Assembly (NCBI GenBank): GCA_024763365.1
Contig: JANTFO010000010.1
Location: 1 to 40,027, forward strand
Reading direction: 5' to 3'
Length of the DNA stretch: 40,027 nucleotides
DNA from: Flavobacteriaceae bacterium
GTDB lineage: Bacteria; Bacteroidota; Bacteroidia; Flavobacteriales; Flavobacteriaceae
Positions 25,745-34,100 of this stretch are shown piece after piece. Made by a program: the position numbers and the translations under genes. Below the pieces are notes generated by a model. It did no database searches. It saw only the letters and a program-made list of their open reading frames with translations, and was not told where the DNA came from. Each line of letters begins with the position of its first letter. Within the stretch, counting starts at the first letter, position 1.

Positions 25745-26404
25745 ATGGATTACGGTAAAGAGTTTAAACAATATGCGACCAAGCACCACGGTATCAGTAG
25801 TATGCACTATGATAAACTGGTGAGCAGTGTGACACCCTACATCATTGAAGAACGACAGCTCAATGTAGCTCAGATGGATGTTTTTTCCCGTTTGATGATG
25901 GACCGCATTATCTTCTTGGGCACCGGCATCAATGACCAGGTGGCCAATATTATACAAGCTCAATTACTCTTTTTAAGCAGTGTAGATTCCACTAAAGATA
26001 TTTCCATCTATATGAATTCTCCCGGAGGTGGTGTTTATGCCGGATTAGGTATCTATGACACCATGCAATTCATCAAACCAGATGTAGCAACTATCTGTAC
26101 AGGTATGGCGGCTTCTATGGCGGCCGTTCTGATGGTTGCCGGCACCAAAGGCAAGCGTTCAGCTTTGCCACATTCACGTATTATGATCCACCAACCTTTG
26201 GGAGGCGCACAAGGACAAGCCAGTGATATTGAGATTACAGCACGAGAGATCTTGAAACTTAAAGATGAGCTTTATCAAATCATCTCCAAACACTCCGGAC
26301 AAAAATTTGAAAAAGTCGCCGAAGATTCCGATCGTGATTATTGGATGAAAGCTGAAGAAGCAAAAGCCTACGGTATGATTGACGAAGTACTTAACCAATC
26401 TTAA
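25745..26404 (+). CDS. clpP: ATP-dependent Clp protease proteolytic subunit
   Basis: A 219-residue ClpP. The catalytic triad is visible: S124 in [11 protein letters not shown]149 in [11 protein letters not shown], and D198 in [14 protein letters not shown]-type strand sequence ([12 protein letters not shown]) and the C-terminal GMIDEVL are as expected. It forms the tetradecameric protease chamber fed by ClpX. It is 5 bp from clpX, so the two are co-transcribed. The usual neighbour trigger factor (tig) is not here; the feo operon lies upstream instead. Confidence 0.97.
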   Translation: MDYGKEFKQYATKHHGISSMHYDKLVSSVTPYIIEERQLNVAQMDVFSRLMMDRIIFLGTGINDQVANIIQAQLLFLSSVDSTKDISIYMNSPGGGVYAGLGIYDTMQFIKPDVATICTGMAASMAAVLMVAGTKGKRSALPHSRIMIHQPLGGAQGQASDIEITAREILKLKDELYQIISKHSGQKFEKVAEDSDRDYWMKAEEAKAYGMIDEVLNQS

Positions 26405-26409
26405 GTTTT

Positions 26410-27645
26410 ATGTCAAAACAAGAAGACATTCAATGTTCGTTTTGCGGACGTGAAAAATCGGAAACCGAAGTTTTAATCGCCGGTTTAGATGCGCATATTT
26501 GTGATGTGTGTATCGAACAAGCTTATCAAATCGTTTCGGAAGAACTGTCCGAAAAACGTACTAAAAAGGGAAACTTCGATTTTGAAATTAAAAAACCCAA
26601 GGAAATTAAAGCTTTTCTAGATCAATATGTGATTGGACAAGAATCGACCAAAAAATCCATGTCTGTAGCGGTCTATAACCACTATAAACGATTGATACAA
26701 GAAAAAGATGAAAATGAAGTTGAGATCGAAAAAAGTAATATGATCCTGGTGGGTGAAACCGGTACCGGAAAAACTTTAGTAGCTCGAACCATTGCCAGAA
26801 TGCTCAATGTACCTTTTGCCATTGTAGACGCCACGGTATTGACCCAAGCCGGCTATGTGGGGGAAGATGTAGAAACTATTTTGACGCGCTTATTGCAAGC
26901 CGCCGATTATGATGTGGAAAAAGCCCAAAGAGGTATTGTTTTTATCGACGAAATAGACAAAATAGCCCGTAAGGGGGATAATCCTTCTATCACACGTGAT
27001 GTAAGTGGAGAAGGCGTGCAACAGGCCTTATTGAAACTTTTAGAAGGTGCCGTAGTGAATGTACCTCCCAAAGGAGGCAGGAAACATCCTGAACAAAAAT
27101 TTGTAGAAATAGATACAACTAATATTTTATTTGTGGCCGGTGGTGCTTTCTCAGGTATTGACAAAATGATCAGTAAACGTTTGAATATGCAGGCTGTAGG
27201 TTATAATGCCGTTAATAAAGGAGCCGAAATCGACAAAGAAAATCTATTGCAATATATTATTCCCAAAGATCTAAAAGAATTTGGATTGATTCCGGAAATC
27301 ATTGGCCGATTACCTGTTTTGACTTTCATGAATCCTTTAGATGCCAAAACGCTTCGTGCTATCTTAACTGAGCCTAAAAACGCATTAACCAAACAATATA
27401 TCAAACTCTTTGCTATTGATGGTATTGAATTGAGTTTTACTGAGGAAGCACTGGATTATATTGTAGAAAAAGCGGTAGTATATAAATTGGGCGCCAGAGG
27501 CTTACGTTCTCTTTGCGAAGTAGTTTTAACTGATGCGATGTTTGACATGCCGGGAGAAAAAGAAACAAGTCTTGAGGTAAACAAAGACTATGTAGTTCAT
27601 AAACTATCTAAAACTACGCTTAATAAGTTAAAAGCGGCATCTTAA
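26410..27645 (+). CDS. clpX: ATP-dependent Clp protease ATP-binding subunit ClpX
   Basis: A 411-residue AAA+ unfoldase. The N-terminal zinc-binding domain has CSFCGR (C10, C13) and CDVC. Walker A is GETGTGKT, Walker B is [10 protein letters not shown], the pore-loop-type VGEDVETIL and [10 protein letters not shown] (sensor 2) are present. ClpX unfolds substrates and passes them to ClpP. It is convergent with the following YjbR-like gene: the two stop codons are directly adjacent with no intervening base. Confidence 0.97.
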   Translation: MSKQEDIQCSFCGREKSETEVLIAGLDAHICDVCIEQAYQIVSEELSEKRTKKGNFDFEIKKPKEIKAFLDQYVIGQESTKKSMSVAVYNHYKRLIQEKDENEVEIEKSNMILVGETGTGKTLVARTIARMLNVPFAIVDATVLTQAGYVGEDVETILTRLLQAADYDVEKAQRGIVFIDEIDKIARKGDNPSITRDVSGEGVQQALLKLLEGAVVNVPPKGGRKHPEQKFVEIDTTNILFVAGGAFSGIDKMISKRLNMQAVGYNAVNKGAEIDKENLLQYIIPKDLKEFGLIPEIIGRLPVLTFMNPLDAKTLRAILTEPKNALTKQYIKLFAIDGIELSFTEEALDYIVEKAVVYKLGARGLRSLCEVVLTDAMFDMPGEKETSLEVNKDYVVHKLSKTTLNKLKAAS

Positions 27646-27999
27646 TTATAAGCCGGCTTCTTTTCTCGCTTTTTTAGTCAAGCTATTTACAATTAGTTCA
27701 TAAGAATGGTCCGTGAGTTCCACTAAAAGATCTTGGGTTATACTTCCGGCAAGTATTACCGTATTCCAATGTTTTTTACTCATATGATAGCCGGGTAAGA
27801 TATTTTCATAGGTTTCTCGCAATGCTAAAGCACGTTCAGGGTTGCATTTAAGATTTACCCTAAGAGGTTGGCTATCTAAAGAAGCTAATGCAAACATTTT
27901 TCCGGCGACTTTAAAAACCAAAGTAGTTTCATCAAATGGGAAAGACTCAGTAACCGCTTTTTTAGAAAGACAATAATCTCTAAAAAACTCAATATGCAT
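27646..27999 (-). CDS. MmcQ/YjbR family DNA-binding-like protein
   Basis: A 117-residue protein of typical family length. It has the family motifs FPFDETTLVFKVAGKMFAL, NLKCNPERALALRE, and the C-terminal MSKKHWNTVIL followed by DLLVELTDHSYELIV. The YjbR fold is CyaY-like; members have been described as possible DNA-binding proteins, but the function is not settled. The stop is immediately adjacent to the clpX stop on the other strand, so transcripts must overlap at the 3' ends. Confidence 0.88.
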   Translation of the reverse strand: MHIEFFRDYCLSKKAVTESFPFDETTLVFKVAGKMFALASLDSQPLRVNLKCNPERALALRETYENILPGYHMSKKHWNTVILAGSITQDLLVELTDHSYELIVNSLTKKARKEAGL

Positions 28000-28019
28000 A
28001 GGTATATAATTTATAAAAA

Positions 28020-28055
28020 AATAAAAAAATTGCTGCTTAGCTCAACCAAGCAGCA
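28020..28055 (-). terminator. Terminator of the small secreted protein gene
   Basis: TGCTGCTT and AAGCAGCA form a perfect 8-bp stem with a 9-base loop, followed on the minus strand by TTTTTTTATTTTTT. Confidence 0.85.
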
Positions 28056-28082
28056 TTAGTTGATACTTAAACAACTAGTTAC

Positions 28083-28553
28083 TTAGATCTTTCCCGACTT
28101 CATTTTTTGTCTTTCCTCACGAATTTCTTTAAAATAGTGCTGTTTAATGGAGTCCATTTTTTCTCTCATTTCCTGAAATTTTTCACTTTCACCATTATCA
28201 AAGAAAAATAGATTATCATCGAAACCTTTGTAGCTTCTTAATGAATCCTTGTCAAAGAAGAAGATAAATGGATCATGCATTTCAAATGGAAAATCTTCCA
28301 TAAAAAAATGCTGCATGTGGGGTGAAAAAAGGAACTTCATTCCATTTCTGATACTATCAATATCAACATGAAAACTATGTCGACCGTCGGATGACCAAGT
28401 ATAGACGGAGTCATAGGCAATTAAATTTCCCTGGTCATCATATTGTTTGTTAACATGCCATTTGGCTTTCGGTGACGCTTGATCTTTTTGAGCACATACA
28501 CTAAAAGTAAGTGTGCTGATCACAAATAAAAGACTTAAAACTAATCTACTCAT
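28083..28553 (-). CDS. Small secreted protein of unknown function
   Basis: A 156-residue protein with a signal peptide (MSRLVLSLLFVISTLTFSVCAQ) and no family I can recognise. The middle part is rich in aromatic and acidic residues, with His/Met/Phe clusters (HMQHFFMEDFPFEMHDPFIFFF) and a second FFFD repeat. The C-terminus is a charged, likely helical segment (KFQEMREKMDSIKQHYFKEIREERQKMK). The early part, WHVNKQYDDQGNLIAYDSVYTWSSDG, resembles periplasmic proteins that carry the phrase 'yDenGNliryDS' in Bacteroidetes. Monocistronic with its own terminator. Confidence 0.75.
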   Translation of the reverse strand: MSRLVLSLLFVISTLTFSVCAQKDQASPKAKWHVNKQYDDQGNLIAYDSVYTWSSDGRHSFHVDIDSIRNGMKFLFSPHMQHFFMEDFPFEMHDPFIFFFDKDSLRSYKGFDDNLFFFDNGESEKFQEMREKMDSIKQHYFKEIREERQKMKSGKI

Positions 28554-28716
28554 GACTTTAGGTTTTTAAATTCAATACGAAATTAAAAATAAAAGGCTAT
28601 TTACCCTACCTAAAAAAGCGTTAAAAAAACTTTATAAAAAGTGAAAATTAGCAGTGTCGTTATGAATCTATTATCAGTTAAGCATTTGAATGCTGCTTAC
28701 TGAGTATTGAAACAAA

Positions 28717-29502
28717 CTATTTATACTTCTCAATAGCTTCTTTGATATGTTCAATTCTGTTCTCCGGGTCTGGATGCGTACTTTGAAATTCAGGAAGACT
28801 TTGACCGCCCGAAGCTTGTTTTAAAATCTGCATTACCCCAATCATTTCTGCAGGTGTATAACCTGCATCTATCATAAATTTAACCCCTAAATCGTCACTT
28901 TCTAATTCATCTTCACGTCCATACTTCATGTTAATCAAATTCCCAATCATGGCAGCAGTTTGAGCAGCGCCCATACTACCATCAGAACCAACCAATACAG
29001 CATTAATTAAACCTTGTGTTAAGTCTTGTTTGGCTATTCTTTCAGCAGAGTGGCGACCAACAACATGGCCTATTTCATGGCCCAGAACTCCCGCTAATTG
29101 ATCTTCATTCTCCAGGCGTTTTAATAAGCCGTATGTGATAAATACTTGCCCTCCGGGTAAGGCAAAAGCATTCACCGTATTGGGGTCTCTTAAAAGATGA
29201 AAATCATATTGGTAAGGTGTTTCACGTGCTACACTGGAGTTGACAAGCCTTTGGCCTATTTCATCAATTTTAGCTTGTAATCGTTGATCCGGATATAAAC
29301 CACCGTATTGTTGTGCCATTTGTGGAGCACTGCGTAAACCGATCATGATTTCTTGTTCAGTATCCATGTTGATATGTTGTTTTCTACCAGTCCATTCATT
29401 GGTGCTTGCGTTAGACCAATATTTTACCAGTGCAAAAATTACGATACCTACAGCTATTATTAACTTAATAGGAATACCTCTGGAACGTCTTCTGTAAGTC
29501 AT
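28717..29502 (-). CDS. M48 family metalloprotease, membrane-anchored
   Basis: A 261-residue protein. It has an N-terminal basic segment and one transmembrane or uncleaved signal helix (IPIKLIIAVGIVIFALV, ~10-27). The zinc motif HEIGHVVGRH (H142, E143, H146) and the third ligand in REDELESDDLGVKFM are present, and it ends in QSTHPDPENRIEHI, the usual M48 C-terminal signature of the LoiP/BepA type. It probably degrades misfolded envelope proteins in the periplasm; this role is inferred from the family. It is a stand-alone gene. Confidence 0.92.
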   Translation of the reverse strand: MTYRRRSRGIPIKLIIAVGIVIFALVKYWSNASTNEWTGRKQHINMDTEQEIMIGLRSAPQMAQQYGGLYPDQRLQAKIDEIGQRLVNSSVARETPYQYDFHLLRDPNTVNAFALPGGQVFITYGLLKRLENEDQLAGVLGHEIGHVVGRHSAERIAKQDLTQGLINAVLVGSDGSMGAAQTAAMIGNLINMKYGREDELESDDLGVKFMIDAGYTPAEMIGVMQILKQASGGQSLPEFQSTHPDPENRIEHIKEAIEKYK

Positions 29503-29670
29503 TGTTTTTGAATTTATTTTGTGAATAAAATTATAAAATTATATTTAAATATTCTTAAAAATTTAAATATGTAACAAATATCACATTTGATTAAAAAAAA
29601 ATATCATTTATTTGTGACGTTAATAATAAACCCCAAAAATTGCAAAGAAATATATTTAGTTAGTAATACA

Positions 29671-29704
29671 AAAATAAGGAGTTAATAGCTCCTTATTTTT
29701 TTTA
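29671..29704. terminator. Terminator at the 3' end of yifB
   Basis: AAAATAAGGAG pairs with CTCCTTATTTT around a 7-base loop, flanked by A on one side and T on the other. It lies directly after the yifB stop codon. Confidence 0.75.
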
Positions 29705-31237
29705 TCCCAACCATCCATCACGATCTAAACTTCTATATTGTATCGCTTCTGCAATATGAGATGATATAATATTATGAGAACCTTCGAGATCAGCAATAGT
29801 TCTTGAGACTTTAAGAATTCGGTCATAGGCACGAGCTGAGAGGTTTAGTTTCTCCATGGCTTCTTTTAATAGTTTTAATGAATCCTCATCTAATTTGGCA
29901 TATTTTCTTAATTGTTTGACATTCATTTGTGCATTATAGTGGATGCTTTCTTCTTCAAAGCGTTCTGTTTGTATCTGCCTTGCTTTCATAACTCTTTCTC
30001 TTATAATTTTACTTGATTCTCCTCTTCGTTTCTCTGAAAGCTTCTCAAAGGGAACTGGGGTGACTTCAATGTGAAGATCAATTCTATCTAATAGAGGCCC
30101 TGATATTTTGCTCAAGTAGCGTTGCATTTCGGCAGGTGAAGAGGTCATTGGACTATCGGGATCATTAAAATAGCCACTAGGACTGGGGTTCATACTTGCT
30201 ACCAACATAAAAGAGGAAGGATAAGTAATGGTAAAGCGGGCTCTCGAAATGGTTACTTCTCTATCTTCAAGAGGTTGACGCATGACTTCAAGGACAGTTC
30301 TTTTAAATTCCGGTAATTCATCTAAGAATAAAACGCCGTTATGCGCCAAAGAAATTTCACCGGGTTGTGGATAAGTTCCACCTCCGACAAGGGCAACGTC
30401 TGATATAGTATGGTGGGGACTACGAAATGGCCTTTGACTAAGTAAGCCAATTTGTTCTTTCAATCGTCCTACAACCGAATGAATCTTAGTAGTTTCGAGT
30501 GATTCAGAAAGCGTCATTGGTGGTAATATTCCGGGAAGTCTTTTGGCTAACATCGTCTTTCCGCTTCCGGGTGGACCTATGAGGATAATATTGTGTCCAC
30601 CTGCGGCGGCAATTTCCATACAGCGCTTTACGGTTTCTTGCCCTTTTACATCGGCAAAGTCATTTTCAGGGTCTTTAAGATGTTCGTAAAACTCTTTTCG
30701 GGTATCAATGATGGTTCGTTCCAACGGCTCTCCTTTGTCAAAGTAGTTGATAACTTCCGTAATATTTTTTACCCCATATACTTCAAGGTCACTTACAATT
30801 GCGGCTTCTTTAACGTTTTGTTCCGGTAGTATAAAACCTTTAAATCCTTCTTCACGGGCTTTAATCGCTATAGGTAGTGCTCCTTTAATGGGCTGGAGCG
30901 AGCCGTCAAGCGAGAGCTCTCCCATAATGATATATTGTTCAATTTCAGTTGCTTGAATTTGTTTTGAGGCCACGAGAATACCGATTGCTAAGGTTAGATC
31001 ATAGGCACTTCCTTCTTTACGCATATCGGCAGGAGCCATATTGAGGGTAATTTTTTTACCCGGAATTTTGTATCCGTTGTTTAAGAGTGCCGCAGAAATG
31101 CGGTAATTACTTTCTTTAATGGCATTGTCTGGCAATCCAACCAAGTGGTAGCCAACTCCTTTATCCACATTCACTTCTACAGTGATGGTGGTAGCATCTA
31201 TTCCAAAAACAGCACTTCCATAGACTTTGGTGAGCAT
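29702..31237 (-). CDS. YifB/ComM family Mg-chelatase-like AAA ATPase
   Basis: A 511-residue protein. The N-terminal Lon-like domain (~1-170) starts MLTKVYGSAVFGIDATTITVEVNV and includes GELSLDGSLQPIKGALPIA. The AAA+ module has Walker A GPPGSGKT, LFLDELPEFKR as Walker B, and SPSGYFNDPD. The C-terminal Mg_chelatase_C domain includes NLSARAYDRILKVSRTIADL. In naturally competent bacteria ComM/YifB works in branch migration during transformation; in this organism the role is inferred. A short relic with strong similarity to residues ~105-127 lies ~3 kb away at 33973-34026. Confidence 0.95.
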   Translation of the reverse strand: MLTKVYGSAVFGIDATTITVEVNVDKGVGYHLVGLPDNAIKESNYRISAALLNNGYKIPGKKITLNMAPADMRKEGSAYDLTLAIGILVASKQIQATEIEQYIIMGELSLDGSLQPIKGALPIAIKAREEGFKGFILPEQNVKEAAIVSDLEVYGVKNITEVINYFDKGEPLERTIIDTRKEFYEHLKDPENDFADVKGQETVKRCMEIAAAGGHNIILIGPPGSGKTMLAKRLPGILPPMTLSESLETTKIHSVVGRLKEQIGLLSQRPFRSPHHTISDVALVGGGTYPQPGEISLAHNGVLFLDELPEFKRTVLEVMRQPLEDREVTISRARFTITYPSSFMLVASMNPSPSGYFNDPDSPMTSSPAEMQRYLSKISGPLLDRIDLHIEVTPVPFEKLSEKRRGESSKIIRERVMKARQIQTERFEEESIHYNAQMNVKQLRKYAKLDEDSLKLLKEAMEKLNLSARAYDRILKVSRTIADLEGSHNIISSHIAEAIQYRSLDRDGWLG

Positions 31238-31403
31238 GGGTTTGTTTATTTATGGTAAAATTAAGAAATTAATTAAAATTCTAACCCATTTAAGATTTAG
31301 ATTATAACAACGTAGATTCAACCACAAATATACATTTGAAACCAGTCATAAAAAAGTGAGATTTATTCAAATTCAATAGTTGCTGAAAATAGTATATAAT
31401 TTA

Positions 31404-32063
31404 TTATTTGTTGTTAAGCCTTATTATAACGTATTGAAGTTGAATGTAAGGTAGAATAAAAGGATTCTCTTCATTCATACTTTCAAATTGATGTTTTTCT
31501 ACAAAATACCCACCTATTTTTAAACCTAATTTATTACCACTTATACCAAAAGCCAATGAATAGGCTCTAAAATCATAACTACCATCTTGACCATAGGCAG
31601 GAATTACTGTATCACCCGTTAATCTAGTGTAGGCAAAATGAGTACTGCTATCCATTAGAGAAAAACCGAGTTGAACAGACAATTCTGTTTCACTTTTCAA
31701 CTCAAAATACTTCTCGGCTTTAAGATGATAATCTACTATTAAAGTTTTAATTGGGTCATTCGAATGGTTCTCTTCAAAATTGTAAGAATCACTATAATAT
31801 AACAAATCATAACGAAAAGATTGCCCCAAACTAAAACGCCAATTGATAGTAGCAGGATTGTAATTTAAAAAGTAGGTTAATGCAGAACCGGATAAGTGTG
31901 CATCAGTATTAGTAACAGGTCTTGTAATATCAGATTTCCAGTTAGGTTTTAGTTCAATAGGTGTAATCCTAAAATCAGGGCCTATATTGACTGTAAATTT
32001 CTCTTGGCTGTATAATAAAGCCGAATATATACAAAAAATACTAAGAAACAAGGTTTTTTTCAT
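31404..32063 (-). CDS. Probable outer-membrane beta-barrel protein
   Basis: A 219-residue protein with a signal peptide (MKKTLFLSIFCIYSALLYSQ). Repeating amphipathic strands follow (INWRFSLGQSFRYDLLYY, TELSVQLGFSL, LAFGISGNKLGLKIGGYFV), ending in YIQLQYVIIRLNN. The pattern fits a small beta-barrel of about eight strands, but I recognise no named family. It lies 62 bp downstream of the frameshifted lipoprotein gene and may share its transcript if the hairpin between them is leaky. Confidence 0.65.
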   Translation of the reverse strand: MKKTLFLSIFCIYSALLYSQEKFTVNIGPDFRITPIELKPNWKSDITRPVTNTDAHLSGSALTYFLNYNPATINWRFSLGQSFRYDLLYYSDSYNFEENHSNDPIKTLIVDYHLKAEKYFELKSETELSVQLGFSLMDSSTHFAYTRLTGDTVIPAYGQDGSYDFRAYSLAFGISGNKLGLKIGGYFVEKHQFESMNEENPFILPYIQLQYVIIRLNNK

Positions 32064-32090
32064 AATTTGATAATTAAAAATTATTAGAAA

Positions 32091-32115
32091 TAAGGGAGGC
32101 TTTTAACCTCCCTTA
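32091..32115 (-). terminator. Hairpin between the lipoprotein gene and the beta-barrel gene
   Basis: TAAGGGAGG and CCTCCCTTA form a perfect 9-bp stem with a 7-base loop. On the minus strand only TTTCTAAT follows, so termination may be partial. Confidence 0.55.
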
Positions 32116-32125
32116 AAATTAATTT

Positions 32126-33329
32126 TTATGGATATTCAATGACATCCGATAGGTACAAATTAAATTTCATATTTAAGTCGTCTTCTGAATAGTTATGGAT
32201 ATTTGTTTCGTTTGTTTCATCTAAAACTTTGGAATATAAAGATTTATTCCCAAAATAACTGCCATCCGAAGATCTGTATTCAATTTGTTTTGTAGAATTA
32301 GCACCATAATAATTATTGATAGGAAAAAAATCTTTTTTCTTTCCTGTGGGCCATGCGTCCGATTCAAAAATTACATTACAACTTACTATGGGGATAGCGC
32401 TATAGCTCCATTTTTGTAATCTCTCAAACACAAAATCAACAGTTATTTCAGTTTGGTTACTCACTTCACTTCTGCTAAATTTTCTTATTAATATTCCTTG
32501 ATAGCTACTCGTTGTATTAACACCATCTCTTGAGCATTCATTATCGGGGTCACCATATCCGTGACATTCCCCATCTGTATAATACCTATATCCTCTTATT
32601 GCCACTTCAGATTTCCCTGCAGCCCATGATTCATAGTGCTTCTTTATGGCCATTTTATCAATGCTATGTTCATAAATGTCATAATCAATAGGTATTGGAG
32701 TGGGTAATACGGTTTGCAAGGCCATTTCTTCATTAATTGAAATAATCCAAACATCATTTTGTTGCGCAAATGTTTCATCCACAACCTCTTCTATAGGTTG
32801 CAATTCACCGTTAGCATCTTCTTGATAACCCACATATTCATCATCTGGTTCTTCAACAACAAAAGGTACTATTACAGGTTTATCAGGGTTAAAAGAGCGA
32901 TTTAGAAAGTTTTGATATTGGCGGTTAAAATCAGGAATATATAATTGCGGATGCCAAATCAATTCCCTCAATATCTTTAAATGCATTAATTGAGCTTTGT
33001 AAAGTACTAATATCATTTTGATTAATGATGGGTATTCCTCTTTCATTTGATGCTGAAATAATATTACGAATTAAAATAGCACTATCATCATTTCGTGATT
33101 TTAATTGTATCATTGGATAAATTGTTTCTAAAAAATCCCTGTTGTTACTATATTTTGATAATACATTTCCTATAGCTAATAAATGTTTATGGGCATATGC
33201 GACTTGTTCCTCATATGATTTATTTTCAATTTTTTCAGAAGTAGGTTCTGTTGTGTTTATATCATCTCTATGGCAACTACTTAGTAGCAAAGTTATTATA
33301 GATAAAATTAATAAATAATGTGTTTTCAT
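32126..33329 (-). pseudogene. Lipoprotein of unknown function, interrupted by a one-base frameshift
   Basis: The track lists two overlapping frames: 33329-32931 (132 residues) and 33046-32126 (306 residues). The first begins with a lipoprotein signal (MKTHYLLILSIITLLLSSC) and reads to GIDL, then runs into seven unrelated residues and a stop. The second, up to its residue 31, is a shadow of the first; from HPQLYIPDFN it reads as coherent protein. Removing one base at the CC around 32954-32955 joins them as ...GIDL-HPQLYIPDF..., a single protein of about 400 residues. No known domain was recognised; the latter part is rich in acidic residues and has PDDEYVGYQEDANGELQPIEE and CHGYGDPDNEC. It is either a recent pseudogene or a sequencing error. 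Confidence 0.8.
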
Positions 33330-33461
33330 TGTTTGTTATATTAAAATTGTTAATCTTTTGTTTTGTTTTCCCCAATTATACTTGGGTTTAACACTCTACA
33401 TTTCTGTATTTCAGTTCTTTAAGGCATTAAACTTAACAAACAAATACATAATGAAAATCAT

Positions 33462-33469
33462 TATCTTTG
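33462..33469 (+). promoter_or_regulatory. Predicted -7 element of the candidate small RNA
   Basis: TATCTTTG followed by CAAA is an exact TAnnTTTG match and the same as the clpP promoter elements. Confidence 0.6.
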
Positions 33470-33470
33470 C

Positions 33471-33541
33471 AAAGCTAAGTCGATGGCTTAGTTACGGAGC
33501 GTCTTCTAAGTGTTACAAATCTTAATGGGGCGCTCTTTTTT
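33471..33541 (+). ncRNA. Candidate small structured RNA
   Basis: About 70 nt downstream of a TAnnTTTG element and ending in a T run. Hairpin 1 is AGCTAAG / CTTAGTT with a 7-base loop (33473-33493). Hairpin 2 (33497-33535) has GAGCGTCTT pairing with GGGGCGCTC using G-U pairs, then a small internal loop and a second helix TAAG / CTTA around a 10-base loop. Six T follow. It contains no plausible ORF, and no gene lies downstream on the plus strand, so a stand-alone sRNA is more likely than a leader. I cannot assign it to a known family. Confidence 0.6.
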
Positions 33542-33556
33542 GTTTTAAGGAATTTG

Positions 33557-33661
33557 TTGCTATGTCATATCTATCCGAATTTAGGTTAAACTTAAATATA
33601 TTACTCATACTCTAAGTATGTTAGTATACTTATTAATATTTAGGTTGGATAGCTATAGCAA
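33557..33661. repeat. Imperfect long inverted repeat
   Basis: The outer arms are TTGCTAT-(7 nt)-CTATCC on the left and GGATAG-(2 nt)-ATAGCAA on the right. Inside lies a separate hairpin, CATACT-CTA-AGTATG (33606-33620), and two copies of TTTAGGTT. It has no ORF; it may be a MITE-like remnant or a structured transcript. Confidence 0.45.
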
Positions 33662-33759
33662 TTCTTTACTCTTTTAAGATATCATTCTTTACTATAACAA
33701 TACTCAAAATTAAATAAAAATTTTTATTTAAAACAAATAAAGTATAAATACTTTACGTA

Positions 33760-33769
33760 GGGGGGGGGG
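33760..33769 (+). repeat. G10 homopolymer tract
   Basis: Ten consecutive G in a strongly AT-rich intergenic stretch, 5 bp after a perfect AAAGTAT/ATACTTT dyad (33739-33754). Confidence 0.9.
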
Positions 33770-33972
33770 TATTAACTGAATGTCAGTTTATTAATTATAT
33801 ATTTAGTGAATAATAGCTAATTATGTGAATAATTGTATTTTTTTACCCTTTTTAATAAATCGGATTAAAATACTTCTATCTAACCTAATATTCTCGTCAA
33901 CTACTCGCAGAGTATACTCATTTTTAAATTTTTGAATGTATAGACTATTTCTTAAATCAACTTCATCCAATA

Positions 33973-34026
33973 TGCTTTAACGACAATGAGTAAGGCTCCT
34001 TTTATAAGTTGTAGGCTACCATCGAG
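33973..34026 (-). pseudogene. Short relic of a second YifB/ComM-like gene
   Basis: On the minus strand an open stretch reads LDGSLQLIKGALLIVVKA. The intact YifB in this window has LDGSLQPIKGALPIAIKA at the same place in its Lon-like domain. Including the residues just before, 15 of 21 positions agree. Stops close the frame on both sides, and the codons differ mostly at synonymous positions, so it is a diverged paralogue fragment rather than a fresh copy. The rest of the gene is missing. Confidence 0.6.
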
Positions 34027-34042
34027 GAATAATCTTTTTCAC

Positions 34043-34073
34043 AAAAAAACCCGCAGCTTAAAAATTGCGGGTT
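34043..34073 (-). terminator. Terminator of the coaX-to-ppiD gene cluster
   Basis: AACCCGCA and TGCGGGTT form an 8-bp stem with a 10-base loop, followed on the minus strand by seven T. It begins 28 bp after the ppiD stop. Confidence 0.9.
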
Positions 34074-34100
34074 AGTCAATATATGATAAAAATCTATTTC

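Larger units (their letters stand above)
33330..34100. other. 770-bp gene-poor AT-rich region
   Basis: No gene above track size is supported here. From left to right it holds a candidate small RNA with promoter-like element (33462-33541), an imperfect inverted repeat (33557-33661), a perfect AAAGTAT-AA-ATACTTT dyad (33739-33754) next to a G10 tract, a 49-codon minus-strand frame (33821-33970), a YifB-like relic (33973-34026) and the ppiD terminator. The base composition is strongly AT-biased, and the content looks like a site of gene loss and rearrangement. Confidence 0.7.

Noticed and set aside
25646-25963. 105-codon minus-strand ORF over the clpP start
   Set aside because: Overlaps the clpP 5' end and the clpP promoter in antisense, with no domain or protein-like composition.
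33330-34100. Origin of replication or IS remnant in the gene-poor stretch
   Set aside because: No DnaA-box cluster, no transposase-like frame and no clean terminal repeats with target duplication were seen.
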